Positions 35,167 through 44,106 are shown, numbered from the stretch's first letter. The stretch is 64,000 nt of DNA from Deltaproteobacteria bacterium (GCA_016219005.1 JACRCN010000067.1:1-64000), one strand, 5' to 3'. Program-made: numbers and translations. Notes: a model not told the origin generated them from the letters alone.

Positions 35167-36120
35167 ATGGACTGCCATGAAAAAGAAATGCGCTTGGTGT
35201 ACGCGCTGACGTTGAATGAACTAATCGATCGCAACCCCAACGTGTATTGCCTTGAGGCGGATTTGAGCAAGGCCTCCGGAACCAGCCCCGAGGTCTCGAG
35301 CCGCCATCCGCAAAACTTCATCAATTGCGGGGTCCAGGAAGCCAACATGATCGGTGTTGCGGCGGGAATGGCCAGGGAAGGCAAGGTTCCATTCTGTGCT
35401 TCGTTTACGGCGTTTGCGACGCGGCGGGTCTATGATCAGATCACCGTCAGTGTTGCCTATGCCAATAACAACGTGAAGATCGTCGGGACCTCTCCCGGAA
35501 TCACTCAAGGGCCAAACGGCGGGACGCACATGTGCTTTCAGGATCTCGCGATCATGCGGGCCATGCCGAACATGCACGTCTACAGCCCGGCGGATGCGAA
35601 CGAACTCCGGGCGATCCTGTTTCATATGGCCGGCAGCAAGCAGCCAACCTACCTGCAGCTGATCCGGCTTAAAATGCCGAAGATTTTCGAAGGAAGCTAC
35701 CGCTTCGACCCAAACCGGGCCGTACGTCTGCACGAGGGGAACGATGTGACTCTGGTCTCGACCGGGTTTATGACTCATGTCGCCCTGGACGTTGCGCACA
35801 AGCTTTCATCCGAGGGGATCAAGGTTGACCTTTTGCACTACTCTGCAGTCAAGCCGTTCGATTCGCAGATTCTGGTTGACTCGGCCCGCCGCACCGGAGC
35901 CGTTGTGACGGTCGAGAATCAGAACATCATCGGTGGGCTTGGAAGCGCGGTCTGCGAGGTGCTGTGCGAGCATCGCCCAGTTAAGACGAAACGGATGGGG
36001 ATGCCGGATCGATTCGGGGAGGTTGCCGACCCGGATTACCTGTTCGACAAGCACGGTTTCGGTCTGAGCCATATCATGCAAACCTGCCGCGAAATGATTC
36101 GCTCGAAGAAAGCTTACTGA
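35167..36120 (+). CDS. Transketolase, C-terminal subunit
   Basis: A 317-residue protein equal to the pyrimidine-binding and C-terminal domains of transketolase: FINCGVQEANMIGVAAGMA with the catalytic Glu, FCASFTAFATRRVYDQI, and the C-terminal VVTVENQNIIGGLGSAV. It forms the active site together with the N subunit encoded 18 bases upstream. It is the last gene of the cluster. Confidence 0.93.
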   Translation: MDCHEKEMRLVYALTLNELIDRNPNVYCLEADLSKASGTSPEVSSRHPQNFINCGVQEANMIGVAAGMAREGKVPFCASFTAFATRRVYDQITVSVAYANNNVKIVGTSPGITQGPNGGTHMCFQDLAIMRAMPNMHVYSPADANELRAILFHMAGSKQPTYLQLIRLKMPKIFEGSYRFDPNRAVRLHEGNDVTLVSTGFMTHVALDVAHKLSSEGIKVDLLHYSAVKPFDSQILVDSARRTGAVVTVENQNIIGGLGSAVCEVLCEHRPVKTKRMGMPDRFGEVADPDYLFDKHGFGLSHIMQTCREMIRSKKAY

Positions 36121-36161
36121 CAGCGATATCTGATTGAAAAAACCTCCCTTGGCCCTTTTAT

Positions 36162-36196
36162 CGCTTGCGCATGGCCGCCGTGCCCATGCGCAAGCG
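36162..36196. terminator. Long perfect hairpin at the cluster end
   Basis: CGCTTGCGCATGG (36162-36174) and CCATGCGCAAGCG (36184-36196) form 13 uninterrupted base pairs with a nine-base loop, 42 bases after the transketolase stop. There is no T tract, so termination is likely but not certain. It could instead act as an operator for the transporter gene that follows. Confidence 0.5.
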
Positions 36197-36368
36197 TTCA
36201 GTTTGGAGTGCCGCCACCCCGGTCTCTGTGAAGCCGACTTTCGCCGGTGACTTCCCCGCATCAGGCCTGCCCTTGATTCCAAAAGAGATGATGCGATTTG
36301 CTTTATGCCGCCCGGGTGTATTAATTTGCCCTTCACAAGGATCGGCATTTATCCGAGGCGGTGAACGC

Positions 36369-37676
36369 ATGGGGGAGCAGACCGGCAACAATCGGCACCA
36401 CAGCGACACGGCGACCATCTCCGCCGCCACGGATGTGCTCACGGGGGAGAGTCGCAAGAAAGGGCTGGCGCGTCTGTGGCCGTTTCTCGGGCCGGCGTTC
36501 ATCGCCAGCATCGCCTACGTCGACCCGGGCAATTTCGCCACCAATATCCAGGGCGGGGCGAAGTTCGGCTACACCCTGCTATGGGTGGTGGTCTGCAGCA
36601 ACCTGATGGCCATGCTGATCCAGTCGCTGTCCGCCAAGCTTGGCATCGCCACCGGCCGCAACCTGGCCGAGCTCTGCCGGCTGCACTTTCCCCGGCCGCT
36701 GGTGTGGCTGATGTGGGCCCTGATGGAGGGGGTGGCCATGGCGACCGACCTCGCCGAATTTCTCGGCGCCGCCATCGGCTTCAATCTTCTGTTCGGCATC
36801 CCTCTCTGGGCGGCCGGGTTGCTAACGGCGCTTGCGACCTTCCTCATTTTAAGCCTGCAGGTGCGTGGGTTCCGGGCGCTGGAAGCGGTGATCACAGGCA
36901 TGCTCGGAGTCATCGTCTTGTGCTATCTGGTCGAGACGATCCTGGACAAACCGGATTGGAAGACCCTGGCGTACCACGCGGTGGCACCACAGTTTTCCGG
37001 TGTGGAGAGCGTGCTGCTCGCAGCCGGCATCCTCGGGGCCACCGTGATGCCTCACGTGATTTTCCTGCATTCCTCGCTCACCCAGGACCGCATCGTGGTG
37101 GACAGCCCGGTTCTGCGGCGCCGGTTGTTTCGCTTCGAGCTGGTGGATGTCTGCGTCGCCATGGGAGTGGCCGGGTTCGTCAACGCCGCCATGCTGATCA
37201 TGGCCGCGGCGACCTTCAACCGTGCCGGCCTCGGCCATATCGCCTCCATCGAGGAGGCCTACATCACGCTCGAGCCGCTGCTCGGGACAGCGGCGCGTTA
37301 CATATTCGCTGTCTCGCTTTTAGCCTCGGGGCTTTCCTCATCGGCGGTCGGCACCATGTCGGGGCAGGTGATCATGCAGGGTTTCCTGGAGCGGCACATC
37401 CCGGTCTGGGTGCGCCGCCTGGTCACCATCCTGCCCTCGCTGGTGGTAATCTTCCTCGGCTTCGACCCGACGCGCACACTCGTGATCAGTCAAGTGGTTT
37501 TAAGTTTCGGGCTGCCCTTCGCGGTCATCCCGCTGGTGCTCTTCTCGCGGCGGCGCGACCTCATGGGGGAGCTGGTCAACCACCGGCTGACCACCGCTGT
37601 GACCTGGGTGGTGGCTGCCCTGATCGTTTCGCTGAATCTCTATCTGCTCTATCAGACCCTCTTCGGGGGTGAGTGA
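36369..37676 (+). CDS. NRAMP-family divalent metal transporter (MntH-like)
   Basis: A 435-residue membrane protein with eleven or so helices. The metal-binding motifs are both present: DPGN in AYVDPGNFATN (TM1) and the MPH motif in GATVMPHVIFLHSS (TM6). NRAMP proteins import Mn2+ or Fe2+ with protons. The ATG at 36369 is selected because upstream residues in the open frame are non-conserved and overlap the long hairpin. The stop overlaps the ATG of the universal stress gene (TGATG), so the two form an operon. No manganese riboswitch (yybP-ykoY) was recognised in the leader. Confidence 0.9.
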   Translation: MGEQTGNNRHHSDTATISAATDVLTGESRKKGLARLWPFLGPAFIASIAYVDPGNFATNIQGGAKFGYTLLWVVVCSNLMAMLIQSLSAKLGIATGRNLAELCRLHFPRPLVWLMWALMEGVAMATDLAEFLGAAIGFNLLFGIPLWAAGLLTALATFLILSLQVRGFRALEAVITGMLGVIVLCYLVETILDKPDWKTLAYHAVAPQFSGVESVLLAAGILGATVMPHVIFLHSSLTQDRIVVDSPVLRRRLFRFELVDVCVAMGVAGFVNAAMLIMAAATFNRAGLGHIASIEEAYITLEPLLGTAARYIFAVSLLASGLSSSAVGTMSGQVIMQGFLERHIPVWVRRLVTILPSLVVIFLGFDPTRTLVISQVVLSFGLPFAVIPLVLFSRRRDLMGELVNHRLTTAVTWVVAALIVSLNLYLLYQTLFGGE

Positions 37677-38575
37677 TGTTCAAACACATTCTATTGCCTC
37701 TGGACGGCTCGGCCCTGGCCGAGTCGGTGCTGCCGGCCGCCGAATATCTGGCGCGCCTCTTCGGCGCGAAGATCACCCTGATCCATATCATCGAAAAGGA
37801 CGGCCGGGCGGTGGTGCACGGGGAGCGCCATCTCACTCAGCCGGCGGAGGCGGAAGCATATCTGGCGCAGATCCGGCAGCGCGTATTTGCATCGGAAACG
37901 GTGATTTCCCTGCATGTCCACGAGTCGGCCATGGAGGATGTGGCCCAAGGCATCGTGGAACACCAGGACGAGCTCAACCCCGATCTGATCGTGATGTGCA
38001 GCCACGGCCGGGGAGGGTTCAGGGACCTGGTATTCGGCAGCATCGCCCAGCAGGTGATCACATCCGGCCGCGTGCCGGTCCTGCTCGTGCGACCGCAGGC
38101 GGCGGACGGGCAACAACTCTTTGAGTGCCGCAGCATCCTCGCACCGACGGACGGTCGTCCCCATCACGAGGCGGGTCTTCTCACCGCCGCGCGCCTGGCG
38201 CAAACCACGCGCGCCCGGTTGAACCTGATCGCCGTGGCGCCGACGCTGGAAACCCTTGCGGGGCGGCAGGCCGCCACCGGGCGCTTCATGCCGGGAGCCA
38301 CGCGGACCATGCTCGAGATTGTGGAGGATGAGCTGCGATCCTACCTGGGAGGAATGGCGGAGCGTTTTCAGGCCGAAGGGGTAGCGGTGAGCGCGCTGGT
38401 CGGCCGCGGCGACCCGGCGGCCCTGATTGCGCGCAACGCCGAAACCACCCATGCCGATCTCATCGTCTTTGCCACCCACGGCAAGGCCGGCACGAAAGCC
38501 TTCTGGGCCCACAGCATCGGGGCCAAAGTGCTGGCCCAGACCGCGCGCCCCGTACTGCTGGTGCCGATCCGCTGA
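37676..38575 (+). CDS. Universal stress protein with two tandem UspA domains
   Basis: A 299-residue protein made of two UspA folds (about 1-145 and 155-298). The first has FKHILLPLDGSALAE at its start and VMCSHGRGGFRDLVFGSIAQQVI, the ATP-binding G-x2-G-x9-G-S/T pattern. The second ends with FATHGKAGTKAFWAHSIGAKVLAQTARPVLLVPI. Its ATG overlaps the NRAMP stop. The exact role is unknown; proteins of this kind bind ATP or act in stress survival. Confidence 0.9.
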   Translation: MFKHILLPLDGSALAESVLPAAEYLARLFGAKITLIHIIEKDGRAVVHGERHLTQPAEAEAYLAQIRQRVFASETVISLHVHESAMEDVAQGIVEHQDELNPDLIVMCSHGRGGFRDLVFGSIAQQVITSGRVPVLLVRPQAADGQQLFECRSILAPTDGRPHHEAGLLTAARLAQTTRARLNLIAVAPTLETLAGRQAATGRFMPGATRTMLEIVEDELRSYLGGMAERFQAEGVAVSALVGRGDPAALIARNAETTHADLIVFATHGKAGTKAFWAHSIGAKVLAQTARPVLLVPIR

Positions 38576-38711
38576 TGGGGGTACGCATTTTGACCCGCCG
38601 GAGATCCATTCCGAGTCAGCCAGTGGTGCTTCCACTTGACCTCGCTGGCGGCGCTTGTTAAGCCTTCTTCATACGGTTCACCGGCATTGACTCTATCCGA
38701 GGAGGGCCGAT

Positions 38712-39320
38712 ATGCGGCGGCATGGGTGCATGCTCCTGGGAGCTGTAATGGTAGTGGCGGTCTGCGGCGCGGCCTGGGCGGCGAGCGATCAGGCCATGAA
38801 GCTGCGTGGCGATAACGGCCTGTCCGAATTCGCGCCGCCGGAGGCCTTCCTGGCCGGCAATTTCCTGGCGGACGAGACCGAGCCGGCCTTCATTTTCGGG
38901 AAAGTCAGGGATTTCACCAAATCGCTTGCCTGCCCGGCCACCTGGCTCATCGAGGCGGGCGAGCGCAGGCGCATCGAGGCCCGGGGCCAGTCGCCGGGCC
39001 CGGTTGAGTATTCACTCTATCTGGAGGCGGATTGCCCGGGCAAGGTCATCTATTACGTCTTTGTCGACCGGTCTATTAATTCCGCCCAGTGGCTGGAATG
39101 GCGCCGGCAATTCCACAAGAACAAGGCCGACCCCCACTACGGGGTGGCCAAGGCCGGCCTTGAGCAGGCCGCCCAGAACGGGTTCGTGGTGGATGGTGAA
39201 CTGCGGTTCGTGGCACTCAACGGCGACCTTCTGCTGAAGCGACCGGAAGACATCCTCGCCGGCGAGCTCAAGTTCCAGCCGATCTACGATCTCAAGAAAA
39301 ACCAGGCGCTCTCCAAGTGA
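38712..39320 (+). CDS. Exported protein of unknown function
   Basis: A 202-residue protein with a signal peptide (cleavage near AAWAAS, about residue 24). The mature part has two Cys residues (SLACPATW and EADCPGK) that could form a disulfide, and no recognised domain. GAGG lies about ten bases before the ATG. It stands between the stress protein and the aldo/keto reductase genes on the same strand. I do not recognise the family. Confidence 0.65.
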   Translation: MRRHGCMLLGAVMVVAVCGAAWAASDQAMKLRGDNGLSEFAPPEAFLAGNFLADETEPAFIFGKVRDFTKSLACPATWLIEAGERRRIEARGQSPGPVEYSLYLEADCPGKVIYYVFVDRSINSAQWLEWRRQFHKNKADPHYGVAKAGLEQAAQNGFVVDGELRFVALNGDLLLKRPEDILAGELKFQPIYDLKKNQALSK

Positions 39321-39396
39321 GCCGAAACGGGCCTGCCCCCATTGCCGGCCGGATGCCGGGGCGGTCGCGGCCATTATATCGCTGGAGGTAACGGTG

Positions 39397-40617
39397 ATGG
39401 ATAATACAAAAAAGCAGCAAGGTGTAACGCGTCGCGGGTTTATCAGAACCGTCGGAATCGGCGGGGTGGCGGCTACGGCCCTGGGCATCCCAGGAGGTGC
39501 CGGCGCCCAGGCGCCGGCAGGCGGACAGGCAGCAGCCATGCCCAAGCGCAAGCTGGGAAAGACCGGGGCCGAGGTGTCGATCCTTTGCCTGGGCGGCATG
39601 TTCGACACGGTCAACAACCAGCTGCTGCTGAGGCAGGCTCTCAACTGGGGCGTGACCTACTGGGATACGGCCGAGGGCTACGGCAACGGCCTGAGCGAAG
39701 ATGGTTTCGGCCGCTTTTTCACCCGCTACCCGGAAGCCCGCAAGGACATTTTCCTGGTGACCAAGTTCCGCCCGTCCCCGCCCGACAAGTTGAGCGAGGC
39801 CTTGGACAAGGGGCTGAAGCGGCTGCAGACGGATTACGTGGATGTGTTTTTCACCCACGGAATCAGCGACTTCAACCAGATCGCAGGTGTCCGCGACTGG
39901 GCGGAGCAGATGAAGAAGGCCGGCAAGTTCAAGTTTTTCGGCTTCAGCACGCACGCGAACATGGAGGATTGCCTGCTCGCCGCCTCGAAGTCCGGCTGGA
40001 TCGACTCGGTCATGTTCACCTACAACTTCCGGCTCATGAACACCCCGAAAATGAAAGAAGCCGTGGACGCGTGCACACAGGCGGGAATCGGCCTGACGTC
40101 TTTTAAAACCCAGGCCGGCGGGCAGGTGAAAGCGGACAGCGAGACCGAGTTCAAGCTGGTCCAGAAATTCCTCGAGCGCGGCTTCACCGACAAGCAGGCC
40201 AAGCTCAAGGCCGTGTGGGAGAACCCGCACATCGCCAGCATCTGCTCCCAGATGCCCAACCTGGCCTACCTTTCGGCCAACGTGGCCGCCGCCCGCGACC
40301 TGAAGTCGCTGGCTCAAAGCGATTTCGAGGCCCTCGACCGCTTCGCCTCTGAGACCCGCTCCGGCTATTGCGCCGGCTGCGGGCGCATCTGCCAGGCGGC
40401 CGTGGGAGGGAAGGTGCCGGTGAACGACGTGATGCGTTGCCTGATGTACTACCGGGACTACGGCGACCGCGAACTGGCCCGGGGTGTCTTTGCCGGGCTG
40501 CCGGAAGAGGTGCGCTCGCGGCTGACGGGAGTGGACTATTCCAAGGCTGAAAAGGCTTGCCCCCAGGGGCTCGCCATCGCAGCCCTCATGGCCGAGGCCT
40601 CCGACCTGCTGGCCTGA
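39397..40617 (+). CDS. Tat-exported aldo/keto reductase with C-terminal Cys-rich segment
   Basis: A 406-residue protein. It starts with a twin-arginine signal (TRRGFIRTVGIGG, residues about 10-22). The AKR barrel follows: KRKLGKTGAEVSILCLGG, the catalytic-Asp region YWDTAEGYGNG, TKFRPSP, LQTDYVDVFFTHG. Near the C terminus CAGCGRICQ, a later single Cys and CPQG resemble the iron-sulfur-binding tail of ferredoxin-like AKRs. GGAGG precedes the start. Export of a cofactor-containing, folded reductase through Tat is consistent with that tail. The substrate is unknown. Confidence 0.85.
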   Translation: MDNTKKQQGVTRRGFIRTVGIGGVAATALGIPGGAGAQAPAGGQAAAMPKRKLGKTGAEVSILCLGGMFDTVNNQLLLRQALNWGVTYWDTAEGYGNGLSEDGFGRFFTRYPEARKDIFLVTKFRPSPPDKLSEALDKGLKRLQTDYVDVFFTHGISDFNQIAGVRDWAEQMKKAGKFKFFGFSTHANMEDCLLAASKSGWIDSVMFTYNFRLMNTPKMKEAVDACTQAGIGLTSFKTQAGGQVKADSETEFKLVQKFLERGFTDKQAKLKAVWENPHIASICSQMPNLAYLSANVAAARDLKSLAQSDFEALDRFASETRSGYCAGCGRICQAAVGGKVPVNDVMRCLMYYRDYGDRELARGVFAGLPEEVRSRLTGVDYSKAEKACPQGLAIAALMAEASDLLA

Positions 40618-40782
40618 TCGGTATTCTTATCTTTGTGGCCTGCGAACCTGCACCCCACCGCCTGCACTGCGGGCCTTTCGGGGTGAAAGGCGCAACCCGC
40701 CTCTTGAACGCCCAAGCGCCCGACACGCCGCATCCATTTCAAACGGCCGCCCCGGGCGGCGAGGCGATCCTCAACAACTGCT

Positions 40783-42288
40783 TCATTGATTCGAGAGGAT
40801 CCGTTTGAAATCGATATACCCCTTCTCCACATCCGTGCGGACAAGCTGCACCTTGAGTCGGTCGCCCACATCGACGCCTTCAACCCCGTAGAGCAGCCGG
40901 CCTTCGATCGGGGGCTGAAAGATCCGGACCCATGTCCCTTTGTCGGCCGCACCCGTGCAGATGGCCTCGAAACGGTCTCCGATCCTTGACGAAAGCAGCA
41001 TGGCTGCGGCCGATTTGGTAACGAGCCGCTCCACCTTGTTGGCCTCATTTTCCCGCTCGGTGCAGTGACGGGCCAGTTCCGTCAATTCGTTCCGGGTGTA
41101 GGGCGAGAGCGACCCCTCTAAAAGGGCCTTCAGAATGCGCTGGGTGACCAGATCCGGAAACCGCCGGTTGGGAGCCGTCGAATGCGTATAATCCTTGACG
41201 GCCAAGCCGAAGTGGCCGGGGGCTTCCTCGTCCGGGGCTTCGACGACATACTCACCCGGCCCGAGCAGCTTGATGACGGCCAGCGACAGATCGGGAAAAC
41301 GGAGCGGGTCGGCGGCCTTCTGCGCGGCCAGGAACCCTCCGAGCGACTTCGAATCCGGCTGCGCCGGGAGTTTGAAACCGTGCTGGGCCGCGATCTCGAC
41401 AATCCGGTCCCAGCGCTTGGGGGAACGGACCATGCGCCTCAGGGATTCGATGTTCTTTGCGTGCAGAAAACGGGCGGCCACGCCGTTGGCCGCAATCATG
41501 AAGTCCTCGATGATCTCCCTGGCCCGGTTGCGCTCATCTGCCTGCAGATCCTGGATCTCGTCTCCGGCAAAGACCGGGCGGGCTTCCGGCGTCTGCAGCT
41601 CCAGGGCCCCGTGCTCATGCCGCAGGGCTCTTAGCTGCCGGGCCACCCGGTCCTGGAGCCGGAGATTCTCGGCCAGCCCCGGGACCGCCGCCACGGCCGC
41701 CGGCATGGGCCCCTTGCCTTCCAGCCAGGCCGCCACGCTGTTATAGGCAAGCTTGGCCTGGCTGCGGACCCGCGCGCGATAGATGTTCGAGCCTTGCATC
41801 ACCCCCCCGTCGGCGATTGCCATTTCGATGACCATGGCCGACCGGTCTTCATGACAGTTGAGAGAGGTGAGATCCGTGGAGAGTTTTTCCGGCAGCATGG
41901 GAAAAATCCGGCCGGCGGTGTAGACCGAGGTCGTGTTGTGGCGGGCGTGCGCATCGATGGCCGAGTTCTTTTTAACAAGGACATCCACGTCGGCAACGGC
42001 CACGAGAAGCTTCACCTGATTATCCGCCAGGGCCTCGGCCACTGTCAGCTGGTCCAGATCCAGGGAATCATCGTTATCAATCGATGCCCAGAGCAGGTGG
42101 CGCAGGTCCTGGTCGAGAGATTCCGCCCCCCGGTCGACCGGCCGGACAGACTCCAGTTCTTTAATGGCTGCCGCTGAGAAATCGGGCAGAAAACCATGGG
42201 CCTGCATGGCCCGGCGAGCGATCTGCGCCAGGGCTGCTTTTCGTCCGGCATCCGCAGGATTCGCCATCGGCGGCTTTTCCTTTTCCAT
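40783..42288 (-). CDS. RNase II/R-family exoribonuclease (RNB domain)
   Basis: A protein of about 501 residues with the RNB catalytic domain: LLVAVADVDVLVKKNSAIDAHA, SVYTAGRIFPMLPEKLS, ALIADGG-like beta region and YTHSTAPNRRFPDLV. The last 80 residues resemble an S1 RNA-binding fold. N-terminal cold-shock domains of full-length RNase R are absent, so it is shorter than RNase R. It degrades RNA 3'-to-5' in its family. ATG 42267, preceded by GGAAAAGG, is an alternative start. It is followed upstream by the YkgJ gene, transcribed in the same direction. Confidence 0.85.
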   Translation of the reverse strand: MEKEKPPMANPADAGRKAALAQIARRAMQAHGFLPDFSAAAIKELESVRPVDRGAESLDQDLRHLLWASIDNDDSLDLDQLTVAEALADNQVKLLVAVADVDVLVKKNSAIDAHARHNTTSVYTAGRIFPMLPEKLSTDLTSLNCHEDRSAMVIEMAIADGGVMQGSNIYRARVRSQAKLAYNSVAAWLEGKGPMPAAVAAVPGLAENLRLQDRVARQLRALRHEHGALELQTPEARPVFAGDEIQDLQADERNRAREIIEDFMIAANGVAARFLHAKNIESLRRMVRSPKRWDRIVEIAAQHGFKLPAQPDSKSLGGFLAAQKAADPLRFPDLSLAVIKLLGPGEYVVEAPDEEAPGHFGLAVKDYTHSTAPNRRFPDLVTQRILKALLEGSLSPYTRNELTELARHCTERENEANKVERLVTKSAAAMLLSSRIGDRFEAICTGAADKGTWVRIFQPPIEGRLLYGVEGVDVGDRLKVQLVRTDVEKGYIDFKRILSNQ

Positions 42289-42308
42289 TGGTGAAACGGA
42301 TGAAAGGT

Positions 42309-42998
42309 TCAAGGGTCAACGGGGCAGGGCGCCAGGGCGTCCCAACCCATTTCTGCCGCCAGCCAATGTGGCAGCAGCATGATGGACCGCGAGAAATCCA
42401 GGCCTGCGTTTTCGATGCTGTCCCTCAACGGCTTCGAAAACGGACCTGCCGCTCGAATGATGGACGTGAGCACCACGGGTGCGATTGCGGCCGGCCGATG
42501 ATCGTGTGACGGCCGGCAAGCGGCGGGGTCCGAACTGACAAAATGCGTTCGGCAGATGAGCGGTCTTACCGGGTAGGCACTGCAGACACGGTCCACCAAC
42601 AGGGGACAGCAGGGGTCGTAGCCGGAAAGATCCGGGCCGTGAGCGGGGGCGGCCGATGTCGGCGGGCCCCGCCGGGCAACCTCCCACGCAAGCCACTGCT
42701 GGGTTCGCCGCCGGAGGTCACTGGTCTGCCGCGGTGAGAATCTGCGTTTGATGTATTGCCCCAAGGCGTGGGCCTCGGAAATATTGGTCTGAATATGCTG
42801 CCCGCAGCACTTGCAGCAGCCGCGTTTACAGCTGGGGACCACGCCTTCTTCGCGGCGTAACTGAACGAGCTCGCGGGAGGCGGCATCATCCACCGAAGCA
42901 TACACGCGGATCACCAGGACTTCTTGCGGCGTCACAGGGATATCCGCACCGCAGGCTTCGGCGCTTATGGCGCTATTGTCACCCGCAACGGATTTCAT
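42309..42998 (-). CDS. YkgJ-family cysteine-cluster protein
   Basis: A 229-residue cytoplasmic protein with the Cys-cluster signature of the YkgJ family: SCKRGCCKCC near residue 56 and CPLLVDRVCSAYPVRPLICRTH further on. The pattern suggests a bound metal or iron-sulfur cluster; the function is unknown. The start is uncertain: the open frame begins at 43088, but the ATG at 42998 gives the more usual length. The gap to the RNase gene is 20 bases, so they may be co-transcribed. Confidence 0.8.
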   Translation of the reverse strand: MKSVAGDNSAISAEACGADIPVTPQEVLVIRVYASVDDAASRELVQLRREEGVVPSCKRGCCKCCGQHIQTNISEAHALGQYIKRRFSPRQTSDLRRRTQQWLAWEVARRGPPTSAAPAHGPDLSGYDPCCPLLVDRVCSAYPVRPLICRTHFVSSDPAACRPSHDHRPAAIAPVVLTSIIRAAGPFSKPLRDSIENAGLDFSRSIMLLPHWLAAEMGWDALAPCPVDP

Positions 42999-43102
42999 GA
43001 TTCTCACTTTCTGAGCAGACCCCTGCGCTTGACGCCTTCTCTGAAAAACGAAAGCGGCTGTTGGCGGCTTGGGCGTCAAGGCGGGCACTTCATTGGAAGC
43101 GG

Positions 43103-43843
43103 TTATGGATTCACCCCCGCCTCATGCAACAGCGCCTTGCGGCTCGATTCGGAAAGACCGTAGCCTTCGATTTCGGCCTTGAGGGACTCGGCGGTGCCGT
43201 TGCGGCCGAGGTATCCGTTGACGCGCGCCGCCGCGGTGGAGTTCATCAGCCCCTCGTCCTGCGGGTAATAGCGCTGCAACTCTTTCAGATACGGCTTGTT
43301 CCCCCTCAGGTAGTACTTCTGGTGATACGCCTCGGCCGGGTAGAATCGGCTGAAGGGGATCACCTCGGTGTGGATCGTTTTCCCCAGCCTGGCCGCCAGA
43401 CGATCGCGGGTTGCGAGTGCCAGGCGCTTCTGCTCATCGCCGTGATAAAATATGACGGCCTTGTACTGCGTGGACCACGACGTGCTGGTCGGATTGTGCT
43501 CCTCCCAGAAGACCTCCAGCAGCTTTTCGTAGGAGATGCGCGCCGGGTCGTAATCGACCTCGAGCGTCTCGGTGTGGTCGCCCAGTTGATGATAGGTCGG
43601 GTTTACCTTCTTTCCGCCGGAATAACCCACCCTCGTTCTGATCACACCATCGAGGACTCCGAACCTGGAGTCCGGGCCCCAGAATCAGCCCAGGGCGAAG
43701 GTGGCCGTTTCGGTTTCGGCCGGCGCGGCCGCATCGATGGCGGGCATCCCGGCGTCCGGGGGCGTCGCTGGGGCGGCGGCCGACTGGCCCGTGCCCAAAG
43801 CGCCAAGCATTGCGAACAATGCAATATGCAGACGACTCATCAT
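43103..43843 (-). CDS. msrA: Selenocysteine-containing peptide methionine sulfoxide reductase A, exported
   Basis: A 246-residue MsrA read through an in-frame TGA at 43685-43687 (residue 53). Around it the protein reads ATFALG-U-FWGPDSRFG, where every MsrA has GCFWG with the catalytic Cys, so TGA replaces that Cys codon exactly. Downstream are VIRTRVGYSGG, STQYKAVIFYH and FYPAEAYHQKYY. No other Cys is present in the protein. The ATG at 43843 has GGAGG seven bases upstream and gives a signal peptide (cleavage near QSAAAP). A SECIS-like hairpin follows the TGA. Sec-MsrA enzymes are known; the family reduces methionine-S-sulfoxide, here probably in the periplasm. Without readthrough, a start at 43645 would make an inactive fragment. 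Confidence 0.88.
43654..43673 (-). promoter_or_regulatory. Bacterial SECIS element of msrA
   Basis: In the mRNA, 11 nucleotides after the UGA, GGACUCC-AGGUUC-GGAGUCC forms seven perfect base pairs with a six-base loop. Distance and the AGGU loop start match the E. coli fdhF SECIS (loop AGGUCU, hairpin 11 nt after UGA), which SelB recognises. Confidence 0.82.
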
Positions 43844-44106
43844 TTCATGCCTCCATGACGGACGGAGCCGGTCAACCCTGATGCGCCCGCGCTCCCGGCC
43901 GCCTTGTTTGCAATTCCGTTTGAATTCAAAAAGCAGGCGCTGATTTCGCCGCCTCGCTCGACACCGATCCGGTGTGTAATGGGAAAGATAACCATGCCGC
44001 CTTCATTTTCCAAACCCGAATCCGTTTTTGTGCCTTCGAACGCTCGGACGTCTTGAAGAAATGGGATGGATGATTTAAGTGTTAGCATTGACGAGGAGAT
44101 AATCCG
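43844..44106. other. Divergent intergenic region between msrA and aroC
   Basis: 263 bases with no recognisable gene. It must hold the promoters of both divergent genes; no clear -35/-10 pair stood out. Confidence 0.4.

Noticed and set aside
36197-36368. A manganese (yybP-ykoY) riboswitch before the NRAMP gene
   Set aside because: The conserved loop sequences of that family were not found.
40673-40691. A 7-bp hairpin (GCCTTTC/GAAAGGC) between the convergent aldo/keto reductase and RNase genes
   Set aside because: Short, without T tract on either strand; too weak to call a terminator.
43103-43645. MsrA as a 180-residue protein starting at the GTG at 43645
   Set aside because: It would lack the GCFWG active site and signal peptide, and has no RBS; the readthrough model explains both.
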